Positions 1-5,936 of a DNA stretch of 8,251 bases are shown here, in pieces (the stretch's first letter is position 1; every line of letters starts with the position of its first letter). The stretch lies in contig CAJBPJ010000109.1 in assembly GCA_903957465.1 (NCBI GenBank), forward strand, positions 1 to 8,251, given 5' to 3'. Source of the stretch: an uncultured Opitutia bacterium. GTDB taxonomy: Bacteria > Verrucomicrobiota > Verrucomicrobiia > Opitutales > UBA953. The notes under the pieces are model-generated. The model saw only the letters and a list, made by a program, of their open reading frames with translations, did no database searches and was not told the DNA's origin. The position numbers and the translations under genes were made by a program.

Positions 1-815
1 ACAGGGTTCTCCAATGAAGGATAGAATCGCGTCCACTCGAGCTCATTGGCCCAAAACGCAGCCAGAAATGCATATTCACCGTTCTTACCAAGCTCGGTGT
101 CGTAACTATTTTCCCAGCCCGGCTGGATATCACCCATGTGGCGAAGCCCAGCAGTCAAGCGCTCACCGATTGATGTATGGCGACCCATCATCGCCTTCTG
201 TTCAGAACGACCAATGCCATACGCCACAACGAGTAAGCCAAAGAACGGCAGGGTTAAAAGAACGGGGGTAACCCAGGGAGAAGATTGCTCGTCGTCGGCC
301 CTTGCCCATGCCTGCCAAAGACGCAGTCGATTCAGAGCAAAAACAATACCAACCACGACTGCCGTAATTCCCGCTAAAATGAGTGGCATCGAGTACGACT
401 CGACAATGTTCTTAACAACCTCGACGGTGTAAACGAGGTAGTCGACCGCGATAAAATTGAACCGTACGTTGAACTCATGCCAAAAGAGTATTTCGGACAT
501 CTTCCAAAATACAAAAAGCCAGACACCGAAGAACCATGCTGTAGCTAAAATCATTCGTCGCCAACCGGTGCTCGGAACTTTAGCAAAAAATGCCGTCAGG
601 AATGCATAAGGGATTGCTAGCCACCAAGCCATCAGGAGGTCAAAGAGGAAACCAGTGAAGAACGCGCCGAAGGTCGCAAGGTGCCAGGACACCGACCCAG
701 CACTAGCGATGAGCAACCCCACCCGTAACAACGTGCAGAGCCCAAGGTAAGTAAGGGCAAGTAAAAGTGTACCCCCTTGACGGGTGGCAATTTTTTCGCG
801 CAGACGTTCAATCAT
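1..815 (-). CDS. LTA synthase-like membrane sulfatase (alkaline phosphatase superfamily), N-terminal part, gene runs off left edge
   Basis: My reverse-strand translation gives 271 residues from an ATG at 815 with no stop before the window edge, so the C-terminal part is missing. The N-terminal region is strongly hydrophobic, with membrane spans at about residues 15-38, 45-78 (probably two), 87-111, 144-161 and 184-202. After the third hydrophobic block comes FWHEFNVRFNFIAVDYLVYT (111-130), which I recognise as typical of the membrane part of LTA-synthase/phosphoglycerol-transferase-like sulfatases. Residues around 247-265 (NGEYAF...NELEWTRFY) fit the linker before the extracytoplasmic sulfatase domain. 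The catalytic metal site would lie outside the window, so activity cannot be judged. The family transfers phosphoglycerol or phosphoethanolamine groups, or cleaves sulfate or phosphate esters, outside the membrane. It lies 41 nt after yidD on the same strand, probably co-transcribed. No clear ribosome binding site is seen; an in-frame TTG lies eight codons upstream. Confidence 0.8.
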   Translation of the reverse strand, partial: MIERLREKIATRQGGTLLLALTYLGLCTLLRVGLLIASAGSVSWHLATFGAFFTGFLFDLLMAWWLAIPYAFLTAFFAKVPSTGWRRMILATAWFFGVWLFVFWKMSEILFWHEFNVRFNFIAVDYLVYTVEVVKNIVESYSMPLILAGITAVVVGIVFALNRLRLWQAWARADDEQSSPWVTPVLLTLPFFGLLVVAYGIGRSEQKAMMGRHTSIGERLTAGLRHMGDIQPGWENSYDTELGKNGEYAFLAAFWANELEWTRFYPSLENP

Positions 816-856
816 AAAGATAGAATCACCACGCAAGACAGTAACGGCAAGGTGAT

Positions 857-1114
857 TTAAGATCGAGGTGGCACGGGGTCTTCGCCGCAACCTCCCCAAG
901 GATGGCATCGACAAATCCGACACATACTCAGCCAAAAACCCTTGAAAAATCCATGTTGGTCAAAGGCTTCGGCCGCATAAGCCGAACACGTCGGGTGAAA
1001 GCGGCAGCCTGAACCTGGAATAACCTTATGTAACAATCGTGAAAAGAATCTCTGGTACAGTCGGATAAACAGCTGCACACCGCGAATCGCCCAAGATGTG
1101 GGTACATTATGCAT
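857..1114 (-). CDS. yidD: Membrane protein insertion efficiency factor YidD
   Basis: The product is an 85-residue, membrane-associated protein that assists YidC/Sec-dependent insertion of inner-membrane proteins. The family signature is clear: an amphipathic N-terminal helix (about 13-32, VQLFIRLYQRFFSRL), then GSGCRFHPTCSAYAAEA (35-51), then RICRCHPWGGCGEDPVP (66-82). The cysteines at 37, 43, 65, 68, 70 and 76 include the conserved CRFxPTCS pair and the RCHP cysteine. The frame is open to 1222, but the extra 36 residues lie inside rnpA in another frame and do not resemble the family. I therefore chose the ATG at 1114, which gives a normal family length. This start overlaps the end of rnpA by 8 nt, suggesting translational coupling. 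Position after rpmH and rnpA is the standard arrangement in many bacteria. Confidence 0.95.
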   Translation of the reverse strand: MHNVPTSWAIRGVQLFIRLYQRFFSRLLHKVIPGSGCRFHPTCSAYAAEAFDQHGFFKGFWLSMCRICRCHPWGGCGEDPVPPRS

Positions 1115-1472
1115 CGCTACGCGGACGTTGCGTCTTCGCTTTCGTTGCACCCAAACACAATGCCTCAACCAGAGAAGGTATTGATCGGGTAAGAATTGAT
1201 TTACGCACAACGATAGCGACATCCCAACCCTTCGGAAAAAGATCAGGGCATGCGCGAAAAGCTTCGCGCACTAATCGCTTTGCACGGTTACGCTGAACGG
1301 CGAGCGGTATCTGTTTTTTGGCAGCAATGATACCTAGCCGTGCAGGCTGAGTCTCGGACGCAACGGGTCCTGCGTTCAAGACAAAGGACCCGCAATCGAT
1401 GCGAGCTCCTAATGTACGGAGTTTGCCGAAGTCCTCCTGGCGGCGCAGACGACGCTCGCGGGGGAGGCGCAT
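1107..1472 (-). CDS. rnpA: Ribonuclease P protein component RnpA
   Basis: The product is a 121-residue basic protein, the protein subunit of RNase P, which binds the catalytic RNA and the 5' leader of precursor tRNAs. The family hallmark RNR motif lies in QRNRAKRLVREAFR (60-73). Other fitting parts are the N-terminal LPRERRLRRQEDFGKL (3-18), the LGIIAAKK strand (46-53) and the strand DVAIVVRK (84-91). Length is normal. The ATG at 1472 lies 7 nt after the rpmH stop, and the stop codon overlaps the start of yidD. The rpmH-rnpA pair is one of the most conserved gene orders in bacteria, which supports the call. No good Shine-Dalgarno sequence is visible, so expression probably depends on coupling to rpmH. 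Confidence 0.96.
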   Translation of the reverse strand: MRLPRERRLRRQEDFGKLRTLGARIDCGSFVLNAGPVASETQPARLGIIAAKKQIPLAVQRNRAKRLVREAFRACPDLFPKGWDVAIVVRKSILTRSIPSLVEALCLGATKAKTQRPRSDA

Positions 1473-1479
1473 GCAGGGC

Positions 1480-1617
1480 TTAGACCTTCGTCAAATACTT
1501 GCGACCCGTACGACGACGGTTCTGCAAAACCTTGCGACCGCCACGGGTGCGGGAACGAGCACGAAAACCGCACTTACGAGCACGGGCGATACGGGAGGGG
1601 CGGTAGGTCGGTTGCAT
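1480..1617 (-). CDS. rpmH: 50S ribosomal protein L34
   Basis: This 45-codon gene was found by translating the minus strand. The product starts MQPTYRPSRIARARKCGFRA and ends GRKYLTKV. It shows the L34 pattern: TYRPS near the start, GFRARSRTRGGRKVL in the middle, and RRRTGRK before the end. It is very basic, as expected of this large-subunit protein, which contacts 23S rRNA. Length matches the usual 44-47 residues. It is the first gene of the cluster rpmH-rnpA-yidD and lies next to a divergent gene, with the probable promoter about 20-50 nt upstream. dnaA, the usual upstream neighbour, is not seen in this window. Alternative readings of this stretch in other frames are shadows. Confidence 0.97.
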   Translation of the reverse strand: MQPTYRPSRIARARKCGFRARSRTRGGRKVLQNRRRTGRKYLTKV

Positions 1618-1638
1618 GGCCGTTAAAAGGTAGAGGTC

Positions 1639-1667
1639 AGAGAAAAGGGCACAGGGCACAGTGTCAA
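1639..1667 (-). promoter_or_regulatory. Candidate sigma70-type promoter for rpmH-rnpA-yidD
   Basis: On the minus strand a perfect TTGACA -35 hexamer (1667 down to 1662) lies 45 nt before the rpmH start. A 17-nt spacer leads to TTCTCT (1644-1639), a poor -10 element matching TATAAT only at its two ends. The good -35 and correct placement support a promoter. The weak -10 keeps confidence moderate. The spacer contains a perfect 7-nt tandem repeat, listed separately. Confidence 0.45.
1648..1661. repeat. Two-copy 7-bp tandem repeat in the rpmH promoter spacer
   Basis: GGCACAG occurs twice head to tail on the plus strand (CTGTGCC twice on the minus strand). The two copies fill most of the spacer between the candidate -35 and -10 elements. 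It may be a regulator site or a slippage-prone tract. Two copies of seven bases could also arise by chance. Confidence 0.5.
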
Positions 1668-1718
1668 GCGTCCCCCTCGGTGCTTCCCGGCTTGGCAGGA
1701 CCGCTTTTGGGGGGCAGA

Positions 1719-2585
1719 ATGGCCTTCTTCATGGCCGACCCCGCAAACCCAGGCAAGCGTACTGGCCCGCTCAAGGCGTTCGATAACCCTGAGTTTATGC
1801 ACTCAACCTTTGCACGGAGCATTCGTGTGCAGGCTGAGATGCAGGAGCCCTATGTCCGCTTCAAGCGCCATGGCATCCGTAATACCTTCGTCATGTTTGG
1901 GTCTGCGAGGACCCTGCCAGCCGACGTCGCCCAAGCCCGACTCGCTGAAGCCAAAAAAGATACCAAGGGCTCCCCAGCAGAAATAGCCGAACGTATCCAC
2001 CGTGCCGAATTAGCCCTGCGTAGCTCAACCCACTACGAGGCTTGCCGACGACTCTCCGCTGAACTTACGCGCTGGTCACTCACCCTACCCGAATGGCAAC
2101 GGTTCTACATTTGCTCAGGCGGCGGACCTGGAATCATGGAAGCTGCTAACCGCGGTGCCCACGAAGCTGGTGGAAAGTCGGTCGGTCTCGGCATCTCACT
2201 TCCTTTCGAGCAAGACCATAACCGCTATATTCCCGAGGATCTCGATCTGGAGTTTCATTACTTCTTCATTCGTAAGTACTGGTTCCTCTATTTAGCCAAA
2301 GCCATGGTCGTATTCCCAGGAGGATTCGGCACGTTTGATGAAGTGTTCGAGATGCTCACACTCGTGCAAACTCGCAAGACGCGGAAACATATCCCGATTA
2401 TTTTCTTCGGCTCCGACTATTGGAAAAAAGTTCTCAACTTAGAAGTCATGCACGAGTGGGGTATGATTTCACCCGAAGACCATCAGCTCTATCGCCACGT
2501 CGATACGGTTGAAGAAGCGCGCGACTTCCTCATCGCAGAGATGACTAAGCATTACTTAACCGCAGACGGTCAGCGTCGTGGCTAA
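1719..2585 (+). CDS. LOG-family protein (nucleoside 5'-monophosphate phosphoribohydrolase-like)
   Basis: With the ATG at 1719 the product has 288 residues. It carries the LOG signatures GGGPGIMEAAN (134-144) and PGGFGTFDEVFE (200-211), the latter being the PGGxGTxxE nucleotide-binding/catalytic motif. An IRK pair (184-186) probably corresponds to the conserved RK of the active site, and FGSAR (60-64) begins the Rossmann-like fold. Characterised members release the base from nucleoside monophosphates (cytokinin riboside phosphates, or purine and pyrimidine nucleotides); the substrate here cannot be read from sequence. Compared with compact LOG proteins of about 180-200 residues, it has an N-terminal extension and a charged helical insert (about 65-128) before the GGGPG loop. 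The frame opens at a GTG at 1680, but a G-rich stretch 4 nt before 1719 favours that ATG; another ATG at 1731 is possible. cutA overlaps its end by 8 nt. It is divergent from rpmH. Confidence 0.88.
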   Translation: MAFFMADPANPGKRTGPLKAFDNPEFMHSTFARSIRVQAEMQEPYVRFKRHGIRNTFVMFGSARTLPADVAQARLAEAKKDTKGSPAEIAERIHRAELALRSSTHYEACRRLSAELTRWSLTLPEWQRFYICSGGGPGIMEAANRGAHEAGGKSVGLGISLPFEQDHNRYIPEDLDLEFHYFFIRKYWFLYLAKAMVVFPGGFGTFDEVFEMLTLVQTRKTRKHIPIIFFGSDYWKKVLNLEVMHEWGMISPEDHQLYRHVDTVEEARDFLIAEMTKHYLTADGQRRG

Positions 2586-2895
2586 AAGAGTGCACATCGG
2601 CTGGACCACCCTGCCCTCACGCGAAGAGGCAGACCGTTTAGCTGCAAGCACCGTCGAGTCAGGACTCGCTGCCTGCGCACAAGTAGACGGCCCCATACGG
2701 TCCCATTACACCTGGGAAGGCGAAATCAAAGCCGACGAAGAGTGGCGAGTGACGTTTAAGTACTCCAGCGACCGTGAAGCCGACCTCCAAGCCTGGATAC
2801 TGTCACGGCATCCTTATGCCGTGCCTCAATGGATTGCGGTCGACGCCGTGGCAATTTCGCCTGCTTACCAAGCCTGGGTCCTAGGCACCCGATAA
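2578..2895 (+). CDS. cutA: Divalent-cation tolerance protein CutA
   Basis: The product is a 105-residue protein of the CutA1 family: small, very stable trimeric proteins with a ferredoxin-like, PII-like fold, linked to copper tolerance in E. coli but of unclear biochemical role. Family landmarks are visible: TTLPSREEADRLA (10-22), the ESGLAACAQV strand-turn (27-36), SHYTWEGEIK (42-51, matching the usual Y-W-G-E/I pattern) and RHPYAVPQWIAVDA (77-90). Length is typical. Translation starts at a GTG inside the LOG gene, 8 nt before its stop codon, which suggests translational coupling. The CPBP-type membrane gene follows after 5 nt, so the three genes probably form one transcript. The link between CutA and LOG functions is unknown; I infer only co-expression. 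Confidence 0.93.
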   Translation: MAKRVHIGWTTLPSREEADRLAASTVESGLAACAQVDGPIRSHYTWEGEIKADEEWRVTFKYSSDREADLQAWILSRHPYAVPQWIAVDAVAISPAYQAWVLGTR

Positions 2896-2900
2896 CATCG

Positions 2901-3473
2901 ATGGATAAAACCCCGATTTTTTCCCTACTCTATTTTGTCCTCGGTGCGTCCGTCTTGGCCATGTGGATTGGCGACCTGCGCCGACCACAAGATGGCCGCA
3001 TGCGTTTTTGGCCCGGAGCTACCAAAGCGCCTTGGCAGTCGATCCTCTTTGCCATCTCGGGTGCCATCCTTCTTACAATTATCGAAACGTTGTTTGAAAA
3101 TCGTCTCGGGCTACGCGAACAACAACAGACGCTACCCGCACACTACCTCCTTGCGATGCTCGGCGCTTCGATTGTTGAAGAAATGACTTTTCGAGGGTTT
3201 GGGGCGCCCGAAACACTGGGTGGGTTTAAGCTTCTCGCCGTTATTATTTTAGGATCAGCGATCTTCGTCGCCTTGCATGGGTATGGTTTATCGGATGCGA
3301 AAGGCTGGGTTTCCTCTGGGTCGGCTTTCGCCGTTTCTTGCTGGCTGTACCTCAGCCGTTTCAACTCGCTGAACCCGAGTCGTTCAATGATCCCAAGCCT
3401 CGCCGGGCATACAGCACGCAACCTTGCGGTTTTTGGGGTCAAAGCATCCCAAGGATATATCGTCTGGGGATGA
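2901..3473 (+). CDS. CPBP-family intramembrane glutamic protease-like protein
   Basis: With the ATG at 2901 (5 nt after cutA) the product has 190 residues; the open frame extends upstream to 2829, but that part lies inside cutA in another frame. Hydrophobic segments lie at about 7-24, 46-63, 82-92, 109-127 and 138-151. The three CPBP (Abi, Rce1-like) motifs are present: EExxxR as E93 E94 M T F R98, FxxxH as F122 V A L H126, and HxxxN as H170 T A R N174. Residues E93, H126 and H170 would form the active site by analogy with Rce1-type proteases. Members cleave prenylated or other membrane substrates, or take part in bacteriocin self-immunity; the substrate here is not predictable. It appears to be the last gene of the LOG-cutA transcript, 51 nt before the GH109-type gene. 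No strong terminator is seen in that gap. Confidence 0.85.
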   Translation: MDKTPIFSLLYFVLGASVLAMWIGDLRRPQDGRMRFWPGATKAPWQSILFAISGAILLTIIETLFENRLGLREQQQTLPAHYLLAMLGASIVEEMTFRGFGAPETLGGFKLLAVIILGSAIFVALHGYGLSDAKGWVSSGSAFAVSCWLYLSRFNSLNPSRSMIPSLAGHTARNLAVFGVKASQGYIVWG

Positions 3474-3524
3474 TTCATTCTCGCAACCTTTAGCCAATAA
3501 GGCTGTCTTCATTTACCTACCACT

Positions 3525-4952
3525 ATGAGCGCACCTGAATCCCCTTCATCTCGTCGCGAATTCCTCCGCCTAGCCGCACTCGCTGGCTTTGGTTTGGGCA
3601 TTGGCAACGGACTTACTTCAAACGCCGAAGCCGCACCTGATCCACGCGCACTGAGCTTTAGCGGCATCAAGGAAATCGGTAAGACTCGCCCCCGCTTAGC
3701 TGGAGCGAAGCCCGTTTGGAACCTTACAACCAAGCCGATGGAAAAAGTGCGCGTAGCCTTCATCGGTCTAGCGCGCGGCATGACGCATGTTGATAGCGCC
3801 TTGAACTTGCCTTTCGCTGAAGTCATCGCCGTCTGCGACCTTTTACAAGATCGTGCCGAAAACGCAGCCAAGAAGGTCGCTACTAAGACTGGCAAGCGTC
3901 CCGCGGTCTACGCTGGCGACGAGAATATTTGGGAAAAGATGATTGCGCGTGACGACATCGACGTCGTCTACATCTCAACCCCCTGGGAGTGGCACGTGCC
4001 CATGTGCGTGAAGTCGATGAAGGCAGGCAAGCATGCGTTCGTCGAAGTTTCTGCCGCCGTCACTGTCGATGAGTGCTGGCAGCTGGTCGACACCTCCGAG
4101 CTGACCCAGCGCCACTGCGTCATCCTCGAGAATTGCTGCTACGGTGACAGCGAGCTCTTCGTCCTTAACATGGCCCGCCAAGGCTTCTTCGGTGAAATAA
4201 AGCATGCCGAGTGCGCCTATATCCACGACCTGCGCCAAGAACAGATGTACCGCCTCGGAGCCGAGGGTGCCTGGCGCCGTAACTACCACACCTTCATCGA
4301 CGGCAACCTCTACCCAACGCATGGCCTCGGTCCGGTCGCCCAGTATATGGGCATCAACCGCGGCGACGCCTTCAAGTACGTCGTCTCGATGTCCTCACCC
4401 GAGTTCAACCTCACCCAATTCCGCGATAAGAACAACCCCAACGGCGGACGTCACAAGGACGAGAAGTATATCTGCGGAGACATGAATACTTCGCTCATTA
4501 AGACCGAGCTCGGTCGCAGCATCATGATCCAGCACGACGTGGTGAGCCCTCGTCCCTACTCACGCATCAACGCTCTCTGTGGCACGAAGGCGACCTTCTT
4601 TGATTACCCTCCTCGCCTTGCAGTCGACGGCAAAGGACACGGCTGGGCATACGAGGGGGACAAACTGAGAGCCTTTATGCAAGAGAACGCTCACCCGCTT
4701 TGGAAGAAAGTCGGTGAACTCGCCAAGCGCGTCGGCGGACACGGTGGCATGGACTTCATCATGAACTACCGCCTGCTCGACTGCGTTCGCCAAGGCGTAA
4801 CGCCCGACATGACGGTTTATGATGCAGCCGACTGGTCTGCTATCCTGGAAATCTCGGCGTGCTCAGTGAAGAATGGCAGCATGCCTGTGCAGTGTCCCGA
4901 CTTCACGCGCGGCGGCTGGAAAGAACTCACTCCTTTGCCAACCGTTAGCTAA
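3525..4952 (+). CDS. Tat-exported Gfo/Idh/MocA oxidoreductase of the GH109 glycosidase type
   Basis: The 475-residue product starts with a twin-arginine signal: SRREFLR at 9-15, a hydrophobic stretch at 16-30, and a likely cleavage site after AEA (34-36). An NAD-binding Rossmann domain follows (about 73-170; VRVAFIGLARG at 75-85, acidic VCD at 103-105), then the Gfo/Idh C-terminal domain. Characteristic GH109 stretches are STPWEWHVPM (151-160), ENCCYGDSELFVLNM (202-216), GNLYPTHGLGPVAQYM (260-275), GDMNTSLIKT (318-327), QHDVVSPRPYSRIN (336-349) and DFTRGGWKE (459-467). GH109 enzymes, such as the Elizabethkingia alpha-N-acetylgalactosaminidase, hydrolyse glycosides by NAD-dependent transient oxidation. 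E174, Y206, Y263 and H266 probably match its active-site E, Y, Y and H. Tat export fits, because the protein must fold around NAD before export. Substrate is unproven; it may be another amino-sugar glycan. The glycine loop looks one residue shorter than usual. The start codon has no clear ribosome binding site. Confidence 0.9.
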   Translation: MSAPESPSSRREFLRLAALAGFGLGIGNGLTSNAEAAPDPRALSFSGIKEIGKTRPRLAGAKPVWNLTTKPMEKVRVAFIGLARGMTHVDSALNLPFAEVIAVCDLLQDRAENAAKKVATKTGKRPAVYAGDENIWEKMIARDDIDVVYISTPWEWHVPMCVKSMKAGKHAFVEVSAAVTVDECWQLVDTSELTQRHCVILENCCYGDSELFVLNMARQGFFGEIKHAECAYIHDLRQEQMYRLGAEGAWRRNYHTFIDGNLYPTHGLGPVAQYMGINRGDAFKYVVSMSSPEFNLTQFRDKNNPNGGRHKDEKYICGDMNTSLIKTELGRSIMIQHDVVSPRPYSRINALCGTKATFFDYPPRLAVDGKGHGWAYEGDKLRAFMQENAHPLWKKVGELAKRVGGHGGMDFIMNYRLLDCVRQGVTPDMTVYDAADWSAILEISACSVKNGSMPVQCPDFTRGGWKELTPLPTVS

Positions 4953-4966
4953 TTGCTTCGGCAATT
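4951..4966 (+). other. UUCG-tetraloop hairpin at the end of the GH109-type gene
   Basis: A perfect 6-bp stem AATTGC/GCAATT encloses a TTCG loop, an exceptionally stable RNA tetraloop type although the closing base pair here is C-G. It begins inside the TAA stop codon (4950-4952) and lies just before the main terminator. It could slow 3' exonucleases or stabilise the mRNA end. Confidence 0.7.
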
Positions 4967-4973
4967 TGCAACC

Positions 4974-5005
4974 GAGGCCCAGCACCACGCTGGGCCTCTT
5001 TGTTT
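4974..5005 (+). terminator. Rho-independent terminator after the GH109-type gene
   Basis: A perfect 10-bp GC-rich stem (GAGGCCCAGC, 4974-4983, with GCTGGGCCTC, 4989-4998) closes a 5-nt loop ACCAC and is followed by TTTGTTT. This is a textbook intrinsic terminator 22 nt after the stop codon. It separates the upstream genes from tsaE, which therefore needs its own promoter or read-through. Confidence 0.9.
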
Positions 5006-5042
5006 GCATTGCCACAAAACGAGAGACAGAAAAGATGCAGCC

Positions 5043-5489
5043 GTGGATATCTCCAAGGACATCTCCGAATGGCAAAAAGGCTTCGTGACCCACTCTGCGT
5101 CTGAAACCGAGAGCGCCGGGGAAACCCTCGCAGCCTTCATTCCCGCGGATACCGCTTTGCTTTTAGAAGGAAAACTTGGTGCAGGAAAAACAACTTTTAC
5201 ACGCGGGTTTGCACGCGGCCTTGGCATCAAAGGCGATATCACTAGCCCCTCATTCTCGCTCCTGACTATTTACGAAGGCCAACGACAACTCCTTCACGTC
5301 GACGCCTATCGACTGACCCAACCCAGCCAATGGGACAGCCTGCTCATCGATGAACTTTGCCAATCCCCTTGGAATCTATTGATCGAATGGCCTGAAAATG
5401 TTCGCGGCAAAGAACCCAAGGGAGCATGGACCTTAACCATCGAAAATGCCGACGCAGACGGCCGTCGGTTAACGCTTAAGAAAACATAA
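5043..5489 (+). CDS. tsaE: tRNA threonylcarbamoyladenosine biosynthesis ATPase TsaE
   Basis: The product is a P-loop ATPase of the TsaB-TsaD-TsaE complex, which makes N6-threonylcarbamoyladenosine at position 37 of ANN-decoding tRNAs. From a GTG at 5043 it has 148 residues, a usual family length. Visible motifs are SASETESAGETLAAF (18-32), Walker A GKLGAGKTTF (43-52), TSPSFSLLTIYEG (67-79), HVDAYRL (85-91) and IEWPE (114-118). The Walker A second position is K rather than the common D of GDLGAGKT, which is outside the nucleotide-contacting residues. The open frame reaches back to a TTG at 4953, but that part covers the hairpins and the terminator. A second in-frame GTG at 5085 has AAAAAGG four bases upstream and is a realistic alternative start giving 134 residues. 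The unknown membrane gene follows 3 nt after the stop. Confidence 0.93.
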   Translation: MDISKDISEWQKGFVTHSASETESAGETLAAFIPADTALLLEGKLGAGKTTFTRGFARGLGIKGDITSPSFSLLTIYEGQRQLLHVDAYRLTQPSQWDSLLIDELCQSPWNLLIEWPENVRGKEPKGAWTLTIENADADGRRLTLKKT

Positions 5490-5492
5490 AGT

Positions 5493-5936
5493 ATGTCGGA
5501 TCGTACCCAAATCTTAAGCAATATCGACCAGTGGGAAAATGTGCGCCCACGTTTTACCGCATCCTGCTTCATAAACTCGATTGCCATCCTGACCATGAAT
5601 GTTGTGGCCAGCAGCACGAATGAAGATTGGGAATCCATCCCTTTGTCCGCGACGTTTGCTGTACTCGGGGGAATCGCTTTAAGTGCCATCGCACTCTTCA
5701 TTGGCATGGCAGTGCGCTGGCAAACATTTCCACGACGCATCGTATTACCAGCCTGCGCCTTCTTACTCACCGCCGGTCTTATTGGCGTCTGCGTTAGTAT
5801 TAACGAAACGGCAAAAGTGGAGCGATCACCGCTCGGGGTTGCGGACGAACAACACCCCATAGTGTACCTGGCAGGCCTAGCCTGCACGGCATTCGCCATC
5901 GTCAACTGGCCGACGCGACCGAAACTTAAGCGCTAG
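5493..5936 (+). CDS. Unrecognised four-helix integral membrane protein
   Basis: I do not recognise the family. The 147-residue product starts with a polar segment MSDRTQILSNIDQWENVRPR, followed by four predicted membrane spans at about 21-40, 51-73, 81-101 and 122-140, and a short basic tail (RPKLKR). Short loops join the spans: a polar STNEDWESI loop (41-49), a WQTFPRR turn (75-81) and a longer loop (102-121). The basic WQTFPRR turn and basic C-tail would favour both ends in the cytoplasm. No catalytic motif, lipobox or signal-cleavage site is evident. The ATG lies 3 nt after the tsaE stop, so the two are probably co-transcribed. Its 3' end overlaps the end of typA on the opposite strand by 11 nt. 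The close spacing, length and coherent hydrophobic pattern support a real gene, but no function can be given. Confidence 0.7.
   Translation: MSDRTQILSNIDQWENVRPRFTASCFINSIAILTMNVVASSTNEDWESIPLSATFAVLGGIALSAIALFIGMAVRWQTFPRRIVLPACAFLLTAGLIGVCVSINETAKVERSPLGVADEQHPIVYLAGLACTAFAIVNWPTRPKLKR

Noticed and set aside
14..432. Two plus-strand open frames in the left 430 bases
   Set aside because: They lie opposite the membrane sulfatase gene, whose minus-strand frame is open throughout and shows clear family features; their translations look like low-complexity shadows.
1115..1222. Longer yidD starting at 1222
   Set aside because: The added 36 residues lie inside rnpA in another frame and are not YidD-like; the ATG at 1114 gives the normal family length.
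1399..1626. Plus-strand frame across rpmH
   Set aside because: It is the complement of rpmH and rnpA; the arginine- and threonine-rich translation is a shadow of the basic L34 coding sequence.
1618..1718. Replication origin or DnaA boxes next to rpmH
   Set aside because: rpmH often lies near dnaA/oriC, but I saw no TTATCCACA-like boxes or AT-rich unwinding region here, and dnaA is not adjacent.
3143..3478. Minus-strand 111-residue frame opposite the CPBP gene
   Set aside because: The plus-strand product has all three CPBP motifs and membrane spans; the opposite frame has no recognisable features.
3474..3524. Terminator between the CPBP and GH109-type genes
   Set aside because: Only a 4-bp AGCC/GGCT pairing around AATAA is present, without a T tract, too weak to call.
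5306..5905. Minus-strand 199-residue frame opposite tsaE and the membrane protein
   Set aside because: It is long, but it covers parts of two plausible plus-strand genes, has no recognisable motif, and its start lies within tsaE and the next gene's antisense; best read as a shadow.
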